Part shown: positions 42,174 through 49,423 of the stretch, piece by piece
Numbering within the stretch: the stretch's first letter is position 1
Layout: every line of letters starts with the position of its first letter
NCBI GenBank assembly: GCA_037446725.1
Contig: JBBIIC010000008.1
Coordinates: 29,365 to 93,364 of the forward strand
DNA length: 64,000 nt
Direction of reading: 5' to 3'
Origin: JBBIIC01 sp037446725
GTDB taxonomy: Bacteria > Actinomycetota > Coriobacteriia > Anaerosomatales > SLCP01
Position numbers and translations under genes: made by a program
Notes under the pieces: generated by a model
The model's input: only the letters and a program-made list of their open reading frames with translations
Database searches by the model: none
What the model was told of the DNA's origin: nothing

Positions 42174-43669
42174 GGGAGCCCCCATCCGGCGACAGCGCTC
42201 GCCCAGGAGGCCGGCGAGAGGTCGGCGCCGGCCATCAGTCCCATCGCGAGCCCGAGCAGTGACGTGACAACCAGCGGCACCACCATGCGCAGGTCGCCTT
42301 CGGGCTGGCCGGTCGGCGGACCTCCCGCCCACTCGGCCTTGGGCTCGCGGAACCACGCCCGGTGAATGATGGGGAAGAAGTATGCCGCGTTGAGCACGCT
42401 GCTCACGCCGAGGACGGCGATGACCCACCACGTCCCGGCGTCCACCGCGCCCACGCCGAGCAGCCACTTGCTGGCGAAGCCGGCAACGGGCGGCACGCCG
42501 ACGATGCCGAGTGCCGCGAGGGAGAAGGCCGCCATCGTGAGCGGCATGCGGCGGCCGAGCCCGTCGAACTCGCTGACCCGGTAGGCCTTGACCTCCTCGG
42601 CGACGGCGCCCGCGGTGAAGAACATCGTGATCTTCATGGCCGCGTGGTGCGCGAGGTGCGCGAGGCCTCCGGCGATCGCGATCGGGCTGGCAAGCGCCAC
42701 TCCCAGCGTGATGTATGAGAGCTGCGCGACGGTGGAGAACGCGAGCCGCTTCTTGAGGTCGTCCTGCGCGAGCGCGCGCACCGACCCGAAGATGATGGTG
42801 AACCCGGCGAGAGCGGCGAGTAGCTGCGTCACGCCCAGCTCGGGGCCGAGCGGGCCATAGACCTCCAGCACGACGCGCGCGATGCCGAACACACCGGCCT
42901 TGACCACGGCAACCGCGTGCAGAAGCGAGCTCACCGGCGCCGGTGCGACCATGGCAGCCGGCAGCCATCCGTGCACCGGAAAGAGCGCCGCCTTCACGCC
43001 GAGCCCGAGCATCAGCAGCGCGAAGATGACGACGAGCGCGGTGGGGTGCGAGGCGGCGAGCGCAGGGTCGAGCGAGCCGCCCGCCGCAAACTCGACGGGG
43101 CCTGCGAGCAGGTTGAGCCAGACGACGCCTGCCGCGAGCGCACCCCCGGCCGGGAGTGCGTACATCAGGTACGTGCGCCCGCCCCTGAGTGCGGCCGGCG
43201 TGCCCGAGTGGACGACGAGCGGGTAGGTGGCGAGCGTGAGCGTCTCGTAGAAGACGAAGAAGGTCAGCAGGTTCTTCGAGAGCGCGATGCCGATGGCCGA
43301 GCCGACGCAGATCGAGAAGAACCCGAAGAACCGCGCCCGGTCGCTCGCGTGCGACATGTATCCGGTGGCGTAGACGGTCGTGATCAGCCAGAGCACGCCC
43401 GCGACCACGGCGAACAGGGCCCCGAGCATGTCCGCCTTGAGCCCGAACCCGATATCGAGCAGGTCGATGCCGACGGCCGCGTGCCTGCCGGGCTCCGCGC
43501 TCCAGGCCGCCGTCGCGCACGCGAGCACGGCGACGACGGTGACCGCGGCTCCGATCAGGTTGACCGCCGAGCGGGCTCGCTCGCGGGCCTCGCCGAGCGC
43601 GAAGATGCCCACCGCCGTCGCGAACGGTGCGACAACCGCCATGAGGAGCGCTGCGCCCTCCCAGCTCAC
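42167..43669 (-). CDS. Proton-conducting antiporter-like membrane subunit (NuoM/MbhH type)
   Basis: A 500-residue, 14-helix protein. Visible are the Glu of FFVFYETLTLATYPLV (TM5), the Lys of LGVKAALFPVHGWLPAA (TM7), AFSTVAQLSYITLG and HLAHHAAMKITMFFTAGAV, as in MrpA-N/MrpD/NuoM proteins. It overlaps mrpD upstream by 4 bp. It may take the place of the N-terminal antiporter part of MrpA, which is absent as a full-size gene here. Confidence 0.85.
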   Translation of the reverse strand: MSWEGAALLMAVVAPFATAVGIFALGEARERARSAVNLIGAAVTVVAVLACATAAWSAEPGRHAAVGIDLLDIGFGLKADMLGALFAVVAGVLWLITTVYATGYMSHASDRARFFGFFSICVGSAIGIALSKNLLTFFVFYETLTLATYPLVVHSGTPAALRGGRTYLMYALPAGGALAAGVVWLNLLAGPVEFAAGGSLDPALAASHPTALVVIFALLMLGLGVKAALFPVHGWLPAAMVAPAPVSSLLHAVAVVKAGVFGIARVVLEVYGPLGPELGVTQLLAALAGFTIIFGSVRALAQDDLKKRLAFSTVAQLSYITLGVALASPIAIAGGLAHLAHHAAMKITMFFTAGAVAEEVKAYRVSEFDGLGRRMPLTMAAFSLAALGIVGVPPVAGFASKWLLGVGAVDAGTWWVIAVLGVSSVLNAAYFFPIIHRAWFREPKAEWAGGPPTGQPEGDLRMVVPLVVTSLLGLAMGLMAGADLSPASWASAVAGWGLPW

Positions 43670-45156
43670 GGCGTCACCCCCGCAACGAGAGCCGGCGCGC
43701 CTACCATGATCAGATCGATCAGCGGCTGTCCCGCCACCCCGAGGACGAGGGCGCCGAGCGCGAGCGCAAGAGCCGCGCCGTCCATCGTAACGGGCGACGG
43801 GCCGGGGTCGAGATCGGAGTCGTCAAGGTCCTCGGCCTCGCGGGCGAAGAACGGACCGACGACGCGGAACATGTACGCGGCGGCGAGCAGACCGCCGGCC
43901 ACCACGACCACCGCCCACCACCACTGGCCGGACCCGATAGACGCCTTGATGAGCTGCCACTTCGCGATGAACCCACCGCTCGGCGGCAGCCCCATCATCG
44001 TCACGCCGGCAAGCCCGAAGGCCATGGCGGTCACCGGCGCCCTGCGCGACAGCCCGCCGAGCCCCTCGAGCCGGTCGTGACCGAAGCGCGCGAGGACGAT
44101 CCCTGCGGCCAGAAACATGGCCGACTTGGCAAGCGCGTGAGAGACCGCGTGGAAGATTCCTCCGACCCATGCGTCCGAAGCAGCCTGCCCACCGCCTGAT
44201 GCGAGCGGGAAGAGCAGGAAGAGATAGCCGATCTGCGCCACGGTCGAATAGGCGACCAGCATCTTGAGCCGCTCCTGCCGCAGCGCCTGGACCGAGCCCC
44301 ACACGATCGCGCTCGACCCCAGGACACCGAGTACCACCGACGCCCCCGGGAACGCCTCGGGCTGCGCGACGTCGATCCACAGGCGTACGAGGATGAAGAA
44401 GGAGCCCTTAACCACGAGCGCCGAGAGAACGGCGCTCACCGGGGACGCCGCGTTGGAGTGGGCCGGCGGGAGCCAGAAGTGCAGCGGGAACAGCGCCGTC
44501 TTGAGCACGAGCCCCGCCGTCATGAGCGCAAGACCCGCCTGCCCGGCGACGTCCGGGCGCACCGTTTCACGCAGCGTGGCCATGTCGACGCTGCCGAACG
44601 CCCCGTAGAAGAGCGCCACGCCGAGCAGGTAGAAGAGCGACCCCAGGATGGCAGCGAGCATGTAGCGCATCGCTGCGACGAGCGCCTCCCTGCGCAGCGT
44701 CAGACCGACGAGCGCGACCGCCGACATGCTCACCAGTTCGAGACAGACGTAGAGGTTGAAGATGTCAGCCGAGAGGAAGAGCGCGTTCAGCGAGCCCCAC
44801 AGGAACAGCCAGAGCGGCCAGAAGAACCGGTACCGCTCCAGGTCGCCGAAGTAGCGCAGGCCGTAGACGGTGACGAGCAGGCCGACGACCGATGTGACGA
44901 GAACCATCGTCGCCGAGAAGCCGTCGGCAGCCAGCTCGATGCCGAGCGGCCCGCCCCACCCGCCGATCGCGTAGCGAACCGGTCCCTCCTGTACCACGGT
45001 CAGCGCGAGGAATGCGGCGAGAGGCTGCGTGAGAGCAGCCGAGAGCAGCGCCGTCTGGCGATCGTAGCCTGCGCCGAGGAGGTAGGCGAACGGAGCGGCC
45101 GTGAACGGCACGAGGATCAGCAGCGCGGGCAGCTGTTGCGTGACCCAATCACCCAC
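43666..45156 (-). CDS. mrpD: Na+/H+ antiporter subunit MrpD-like
   Basis: A 496-residue, 14-helix antiporter subunit. TM5 Glu in YVCLELVSMSAVALV, TM7 Lys in LVLKTALFPLHFWLPPAH, AYSTVAQIGYLFLL, HAVSHALAKSAMFLAAG and GLAGVTMMGLPPSGGFIAKW are typical of MrpD/MnhD. A GTG at 45156 is the start, overlapping mrpC by 8 bp, with GAGGAGC upstream; the longer frame to 45204 reads across mrpC. Confidence 0.88.
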   Translation of the reverse strand: MGDWVTQQLPALLILVPFTAAPFAYLLGAGYDRQTALLSAALTQPLAAFLALTVVQEGPVRYAIGGWGGPLGIELAADGFSATMVLVTSVVGLLVTVYGLRYFGDLERYRFFWPLWLFLWGSLNALFLSADIFNLYVCLELVSMSAVALVGLTLRREALVAAMRYMLAAILGSLFYLLGVALFYGAFGSVDMATLRETVRPDVAGQAGLALMTAGLVLKTALFPLHFWLPPAHSNAASPVSAVLSALVVKGSFFILVRLWIDVAQPEAFPGASVVLGVLGSSAIVWGSVQALRQERLKMLVAYSTVAQIGYLFLLFPLASGGGQAASDAWVGGIFHAVSHALAKSAMFLAAGIVLARFGHDRLEGLGGLSRRAPVTAMAFGLAGVTMMGLPPSGGFIAKWQLIKASIGSGQWWWAVVVVAGGLLAAAYMFRVVGPFFAREAEDLDDSDLDPGPSPVTMDGAALALALGALVLGVAGQPLIDLIMVGAPALVAGVTP

Positions 45157-45478
45157 CGGTGCGCTCCTCGGCCTCGATATCGGACGCATCGAGAACGGCG
45201 ACACCTGTGTCGGTGTAGATGCGCTTGGCGAGCGCGAGTGCGAACGCTGTCGAACTCACCGTCACCACGATCCCGGTGAGCACCATCGCGTGCGGAAGGG
45301 GGTCGGGGGTCGGGCCGGGCACGCGTCGGGCGATGCCCACCAGCACGAAGAAGACGCCCGCGCTCGAGATGTTGAGCGCGAGTATCTTGTGCAACAGGTG
45401 CGGCCTGGTGATGATCCCGTACAGACCGATGACGAAGAGCAGCGCACCCGCAAGCGTGTAGAGGTCAGTCTGGCTCAC
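45149..45478 (-). CDS. mrpC: Na+/H+ antiporter subunit MrpC (NuoK-like)
   Basis: A 109-residue, three-helix protein homologous to NuoK. It contains LFVIGLYGIITRPHLLHKILALNISSAGVFFVLVG and DPLPHAMVLTGIVVTVSSTAFALALA, with the conserved D-P-L-x-x-A-x-V-L-T-x-I-V. A GTG start overlaps the mrpB stop (GTGA, 45475-45478). It acts as part of the membrane arm of the antiporter. Confidence 0.92.
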   Translation of the reverse strand: MSQTDLYTLAGALLFVIGLYGIITRPHLLHKILALNISSAGVFFVLVGIARRVPGPTPDPLPHAMVLTGIVVTVSSTAFALALAKRIYTDTGVAVLDASDIEAEERTGG

Positions 45479-46194
45479 CACTCGCTCTCCGTTCGTCTCC
45501 GCAGTTGCTCGGCAGGGGACGCCGAAGCGATGAAGAGACTGATGAGGATGGCCGCGATGGAGACGGTGAGCCACGTCTCGACGACGATTATCAGTGTCTT
45601 AGCGAGTTCGGGCGGGTACTCGAGCAGCGTGCCGCCCGCGAGCATCGAGCCGGCGGCCGTACCGAGGAACACGATGAACCCGACGCTGATGGCGGCGCGA
45701 AGCGCAAAGCGCGAGACCCACGCGGGGCGCGCGTAGCCGGAGAGCGCGAGCAGGACGCCGGCGGCGCCGATGACCGAGCCCGCCTGGAAGGCCCCGCCCG
45801 GCGCGTGCTCGCCGGCCCACAACAGGTAGCCGGATACGAGGACCATGACCGGCGCAAGGAAGCGGGCGAGCGCGGAGAGCACCGGGTCGGCCTGCGCGGC
45901 CACCGGCGCCCACGTGCCGGGCTTGGAGGCGCTGAGCGAGAGCACCCCGATGGTCGCCAGCACGAGGACAGCTATCTCGAGCAGCGTGTCGTATCCGCGG
46001 AAATTCAGAAGTACGGCGGTCACGGGGTTCTTCACGCCGCTGGCCGCAAGGTTCGCCTCGATCAGTGGGGCCACGCCGGCCTCGGTCTCGGGCATCGAGA
46101 GCACGGCGCGGCCAAGCAGCACGCCCACTCCCGCGCATAGCGCAAGCGCCGCGGCGCGCACCGACACAGGACTCCTGGGTGTCACGCTAGGCAT
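45475..46194 (-). CDS. mrpB: MrpB-like subunit with MrpA C-terminal (MbhE-type) segment
   Basis: A 239-residue protein. The first 100 residues carry NFRGYDTLLEIAVLVLATIGVLSL, which is the MbhE or extreme MrpA C-terminal segment. From 115 an MnhB domain follows: YLLWAGEHAPGGAFQAGSVIGAAGVLLAL. So MrpA-tail and MrpB are fused, as in many Mbh/Mrp clusters. The ATG at 46194 overlaps the preceding gene by 8 bp. Confidence 0.88.
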   Translation of the reverse strand: MPSVTPRSPVSVRAAALALCAGVGVLLGRAVLSMPETEAGVAPLIEANLAASGVKNPVTAVLLNFRGYDTLLEIAVLVLATIGVLSLSASKPGTWAPVAAQADPVLSALARFLAPVMVLVSGYLLWAGEHAPGGAFQAGSVIGAAGVLLALSGYARPAWVSRFALRAAISVGFIVFLGTAAGSMLAGGTLLEYPPELAKTLIIVVETWLTVSIAAILISLFIASASPAEQLRRRTESEW

Positions 46195-46492
46195 CCTTCT
46201 CGCCACCCTCGGGCTCGATGGGCGCCGGCGGGGTCGGATATGGCTCGCCTCTGCCTCGCATGTGCCCGGCTGCATCGAGCAGAAGCGCACCGGTGATGCC
46301 CGCACCGATGGCTGCCTCCGCGAGCGCGATGTCCGGAGCGGCAAGCCGGGTCCACGCCAGTGCAACGAGCAGCCCGAACGCGATGAAGAGAACCACCGAC
46401 TTGAAGAGCTTCACCTCGGCAAGCGCTCGAGCCGCGAGCCATATGAGCGTCACCACGAGCATGATGTCGAAGGCCCATCCCGGCCAGCTCAT
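46187..46492 (-). CDS. DUF4040 (MbhD/MrpA C-terminal) subunit
   Basis: A 101-residue, three-helix protein with LAWTRLAAPDIALAEAAIGAGITGALLL, the DUF4040 motif that forms part of MrpA's C-terminus in fused forms. It is separate here, which shows the split MrpA architecture. The ATG at 46492 overlaps mrpG by 4 bp. Confidence 0.88.
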   Translation of the reverse strand: MSWPGWAFDIMLVVTLIWLAARALAEVKLFKSVVLFIAFGLLVALAWTRLAAPDIALAEAAIGAGITGALLLDAAGHMRGRGEPYPTPPAPIEPEGGEKDA

Positions 46493-46797
46493 GGCCGCCT
46501 CCTCCACGGCGAGACATCGGAGGTGCGAGCTGCTTCGGCGACGAGATGGCAGGCGGTCGCCCCCGCGACGATCACCAGTGACCAGATGAGGAGCAGTTTC
46601 GCGACGACCACCCACGAGTCGGCCCTCAGCGACAGACCGAGCACAAGGAAGCCGAGGCCGAGGTTGTCAGCTTTGGTGAGGGCATGCAACCGTGTGTAGA
46701 CGTCGGGGAAGCGCAGCAAGCCCACCGATCCCGCCAGGAAGAAGAATGCGCCGATCGCGATGAGCGCGACCGAGGCGATGTCGACGATGCCGATCAC
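46489..46797 (-). CDS. mrpG: Na+/H+ antiporter subunit MrpG
   Basis: A 102-residue, three-helix protein with the PhaG/MnhG motif GLLRFPDVYTRLHALTKADNLG followed by two further hydrophobic stretches. It overlaps mrpF and the DUF4040 gene by 4 bp each. In the Mrp complex it is a small structural subunit. Confidence 0.93.
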   Translation of the reverse strand: MIGIVDIASVALIAIGAFFFLAGSVGLLRFPDVYTRLHALTKADNLGLGFLVLGLSLRADSWVVVAKLLLIWSLVIVAGATACHLVAEAARTSDVSPWRRRP

Positions 46798-47075
46798 GTC
46801 CTCCTACCCTTCTCGCTCGCCCCGGGGTGCCACGCGCGCTTGACGAACGCCACCGCGGCCATAGCCGCCAGCAGCGCGAAGACGAGCGCAGCGTCCCTGA
46901 GGGCGGGTATTTCCATCGTCTCGGAGAGCAGCAGCAGGATTGCAACGCCTGTCGTGCCGAAGAGCTGTGCTGCTAGCATGCGGTCGGCCGGGTTGGGCCC
47001 GCGTTCTACCCTGATGAGTCCCGCGATGATGCTCACCATGAGCACGCTGGCGAAGATGTGCAGGATGGCGGTCAT
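46794..47075 (-). CDS. mrpF: Na+/H+ antiporter subunit MrpF
   Basis: A 93-residue, three-helix protein: VERGPNPADRMLAAQLFGTTGVAILLLL is the MnhF/PhaF signature including the functional Asp of ADRM. Start ATG at 47075 overlaps mrpE by 4 bp. A longer frame upstream to 47624 is only the shadow of mrpE. Confidence 0.93.
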   Translation of the reverse strand: MTAILHIFASVLMVSIIAGLIRVERGPNPADRMLAAQLFGTTGVAILLLLSETMEIPALRDAALVFALLAAMAAVAFVKRAWHPGASEKGRRT

Positions 47076-47656
47076 GGCGAGCCGTCCCCCTGTGCGCAAG
47101 GCGTGTCGGACGTCGCTTCTGCGTCGCAGATCAGGCACTGCGCAGGCTGGTCCGAGAGATCGAGGGCGAACAGGTCCGCCACGCGCTGCTCGACATCGCA
47201 AAGGCTCTGCTCGACCGAGAGGCGACAGTCGATCACGTGCATCGTCAGCCAGTCGGCCTCGAACCCGGCGCTGAGTGTGCCCGGCAGCAAGCTCACCGTA
47301 TCCGCGAAGAGCACGCGTGCATGCTCGGGCCTCAGGCGCATTCGGTACCGCACGAAACTCGGATCGAGCGGCATCGAGGGTCGAATCGCCCTGATTGCGA
47401 CATCGATACCCCCGAGAAGCGACTGCTGGACGAAGAACCAGGCGTAGCGGAGCACGCCGAGCGGCCGGAGACGCCAGGTGCGTGCGGGGGTCAGACTCAT
47501 CGAGGTCAACGTCGCGAGCGCGACGAACGGGACCCCGAAGGCCCAGCCATCCGGAGCACCCTCGGCCACAACCCACCACACGACTGCGAACACGGCCGCT
47601 CGTCGGAGCGGCCGAGAGAACCATCGTGTGAGCGTTGTCGCAGTGGGTGCCGGCAT
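47072..47656 (-). CDS. mrpE: Na+/H+ antiporter subunit MrpE
   Basis: A 194-residue protein. Two or three helices lie in the first 90 residues, then a cytoplasmic MNHE domain with RAIRPSMPLDPSFVRYRMRL, ARVLFADTVSLLPGTLSA and WLTMHVIDCRL, all family motifs. The last 40 residues (CLICDAEATSDTPC) include three Cys residues not normal for MrpE; their role is unknown. First gene of the nine-gene operon; its RBS is weak. Confidence 0.92.
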   Translation of the reverse strand: MPAPTATTLTRWFSRPLRRAAVFAVVWWVVAEGAPDGWAFGVPFVALATLTSMSLTPARTWRLRPLGVLRYAWFFVQQSLLGGIDVAIRAIRPSMPLDPSFVRYRMRLRPEHARVLFADTVSLLPGTLSAGFEADWLTMHVIDCRLSVEQSLCDVEQRVADLFALDLSDQPAQCLICDAEATSDTPCAQGDGSP

Positions 47657-47687
47657 CAGTGTGGGGTGTCGGGGCGGGGACGCGGTA

Positions 47688-47696
47688 ACTATACCA
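47688..47696 (-). promoter_or_regulatory. Extended -10 promoter of the Mrp operon
   Basis: TGGTATAGT, an extended -10 (TG one base before TATAGT), lies 32 bp before mrpE. No good -35 is visible, as expected for extended -10 promoters. Confidence 0.5.
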
Positions 47697-47761
47697 TTAC
47701 GCTGGCGACTCTTCCGCGCGAAGCGGCGGCCGGCCACACCGGGCCGGCCGCCGTGAGCATG

Positions 47762-47836
47762 TGGTGGACGAGAAGGGATTCGAACCCTCAACCCCCTGCG
47801 TGCAAAGCAGGTGCGCTCCCGTTGCGCCACTCGCCC
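47762..47836 (-). tRNA. tRNA-Ala (anticodon TGC)
   Basis: Acceptor arms GGGCGAG and CTCGTCC pair through one G-T. The anticodon stem is CCTGC/GCAGG with loop TTTGCAC, giving TGC. The T-loop is GGTTCGAAT. CCA is encoded. It stands on the same strand upstream of the Mrp operon. Confidence 0.97.
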
Positions 47837-47879
47837 GGACGCTGCGGCGGAGACGTGCGAACCCCGCCTGAGCCGCGTG

Positions 47880-47885
47880 ATTATA
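47880..47885 (-). promoter_or_regulatory. -10 element of the tRNA-Ala promoter
   Basis: A perfect TATAAT, 44 bp before the tRNA 5' end on the same strand. The -35 region at 17-bp spacing (around ACAGCG) is weak. Confidence 0.6.
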
Positions 47886-48072
47886 GCATGCCGCGAAGGC
47901 CCCGCTGTGTGGGCGCGCACCGTGCTCGAATCGATCGAGCGCCTCGGCATGACCGTGTTCGAGGTCAGGGGTCGCAGCGGCACCGGTCGGGGAGGTGTTG
48001 CGCATCCGGACCGGCGAGGCCGGGCCCCAGGCGATCCGAGAGTCCGGGTGAGGCGGCCGACACGGTGCGGGC

Positions 48073-48122
48073 GTCCGGACACACGAAGGCCCGCTCGAAA
48101 GCGGGCCTTCGTGTGTCCGGAC
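48073..48122. terminator. Perfect 23-bp inverted repeat with CGAA loop
   Basis: GTCCGGACACACGAAGG... pairs over 23 bp without a mismatch; the loop is 4 nt (CGAA on plus, TTCG on minus, an UUCG-type loop). It lies at the 3' end of the candidate RNA on the minus strand. No T-tract follows on either strand, so termination is plausible but not certain. Confidence 0.55.
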
Positions 48123-48488
48123 AGGACTAAACCGGGATGACCTTCGCACCGCCCGAGGTTCCCCTCTAAAGGGACATCCTTGAGAGCTCTTGGCCAGTCG
48201 AGCGTTCCCTCTCGGCCGCACCCTCGCACATCCAGGGGCTTATGCCCGACTCTCCGGCGACCAGTCCTACCGTGCTTGACACCTTCAGTAAGCCTGCCTC
48301 ACTCGAAGAGGCGGCTGTCGAATCGATCACTCGCAACAACGAACCGTTTCCTCAACGAGGTCATCCGGAGGTCTTATCTGCCATCCCGGTTGAGTCCTGG
48401 CTCTGCGTCTCACTCAATGAGATGCATCCACCCTTTCGACCGCCTCGGGTATCGACTCGGCCTGGACCTGCGGTCCGGGTCCCGGCCT
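48123..48488 (-). ncRNA. Candidate structured noncoding RNA, class unknown
   Basis: The only stretch of about 400 bp in this region that codes for nothing on either strand and is less GC-rich than its surroundings. The minus strand has a chain of short stable hairpins: GGACC-GCA-GGTCC, TCTCA-TTGAG-TGAGA, CCTC-GTT-GAGG, GCCTC/GAGGC, GGGC-ATAA-GCCC and CCCT-TTAG-AGGG. TACAAT at 48495-48500 could be the -10, giving a start near 48488, and the 23-bp hairpin closes the transcript. It does not match RNase P, tmRNA, SRP or 6S motifs I can recall. Confidence 0.4.
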
Positions 48489-48529
48489 ATCTAGATTGTA
48501 CCCCCGTGTTTCGCCGGCGTATCACACGC

Positions 48530-49240
48530 CTACTTCAGGGAATCCAGGATCGCGCGCATGTCTTCCTCAGAGGACTCTCCCACCACGCGGTCAACCTCGG
48601 TGCCGTCGCTGTTGAGGAAGACGAACGTGGGGACGTACTGCGCACCGAACTGACGCATGAGCTCCTGACCTTCCTGGCTCCTGTCCACGTCGTAGAGTCT
48701 GAACTCGACGGTGCCTTCGTAGTCCTGCTTGAGCCTGTCGACCACAGGCTTCATCGTCACGCAGGAGGGTCACCAGTCGGTGAAGAACTCGTACATGACC
48801 GGCGTGCCGGCAGGAACGGCATCCGGCGGCATGGGGGCGACCTGGGTGCCCTTCTCCAGCTCGCCCTCCCACGCGACGAGTCCAGCATCCAGGTGGTAGA
48901 TCGTCTCGAAGCCCTGTGCCTCGAGATACTGCACCGCCTGCGCCGAGCGGGCGCCGGTCGCGCAGTAGATGAGCAGCGGCTCGGCCGGGTCCCATCCCGC
49001 CGCCTCGGTGGAGAGCGCGTCCATCGGCACGTTCTCGGCGCCGGGGACGTGGCTCGTCTCGAACTCGCCGGGCGTGCGAACGTCGATCACCCTGACTCCC
49101 GCGGCGGCCAGCTCGGCAGCACGCGAGGCAGAGACGTTCTCGGCACCGGCTCCGCCTCCGGCGGGGCGCATGATGAGAAAGAGAGCGGCCAAGGCGACCA
49201 CCGCGATACCGCCCCAGATCAACAGCTTCTTGCTGTCCAT
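48530..49240 (-). CDS. Rhodanese-thioredoxin fusion selenoprotein (in-frame TGA = Sec157)
   Basis: 236 residues if TGA at 48770-48772 is read as Sec. N-terminal anchor at 5-23; rhodanese domain at about 33-127 with VIDVRTPGEFETSHVPGA and active Cys93 in IYCATGARS; thioredoxin domain from 146 with EFFTDW-Sec-PSC160, then VPTFVFLNSDGTEV. Frame and homology run unbroken across the TGA, which falls on the first active-site Cys. ATG at 49238-49240 has GGAAGG upstream. It faces outward from the membrane and would transfer sulfur and reduce the product, but this is inferred. Confidence 0.85.
48723..48772 (-). promoter_or_regulatory. SECIS element with its UGA
   Basis: After the TGA (48770-48772) the RNA can fold UCCUGC...GCAGGA as an outer stem and AGCCUGU-GGUCG-ACAGGCU as a perfect 7-bp apical stem. 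The apical loop holds GGU, as in the SelB-binding loops of bacterial fdh SECIS elements, 27-31 nt after the UGA. Confidence 0.75.
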
Positions 49241-49274
49241 GTGCACCTTCCGTCCATGATGTCTGCGCTCGAAC

Positions 49275-49304
49275 AATATACCCCTTGGGGTATGGTTCCG
49301 GCAA
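49275..49304 (-). promoter_or_regulatory. Promoter with CsoR/CstR-type operator
   Basis: TTGCCG (49299-49304) and TATATT (49275-49280) stand 18 bp apart. Inside lies ATACCCC-TT-GGGGTAT (49278-49293), the dyad recognised by CsoR-family repressors (copper CsoR, persulfide CstR). Repressor binding would block the promoter of the rhodanese-thioredoxin gene 35 bp downstream. Confidence 0.7.
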
Positions 49305-49423
49305 CCGCTGCCTCCTGAGTCGGGGTGCCGGGTGTTCTATCGTCGTGAGAGCAAGGCGCTGACCAAATGGCGGCTCCTCTCGTCTAGACTACAGATGTAC
49401 TCCGTCGAGAGAGGCGCGCGCCT

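Noticed and set aside
40458..43520. Single 1020-residue antiporter protein
   Set aside because: Its first part is the shadow of the 500-residue subunit. The real start is the ATG at 42173, overlapping the preceding stop.
48399..48409. GEMM (c-di-GMP-I) riboswitch in the 48-kb noncoding region
   Set aside because: Only the GACGCAGAGCC segment matches; the 5' CACGCA-AGGGCAAACC block and the tetraloop receptor part are missing.
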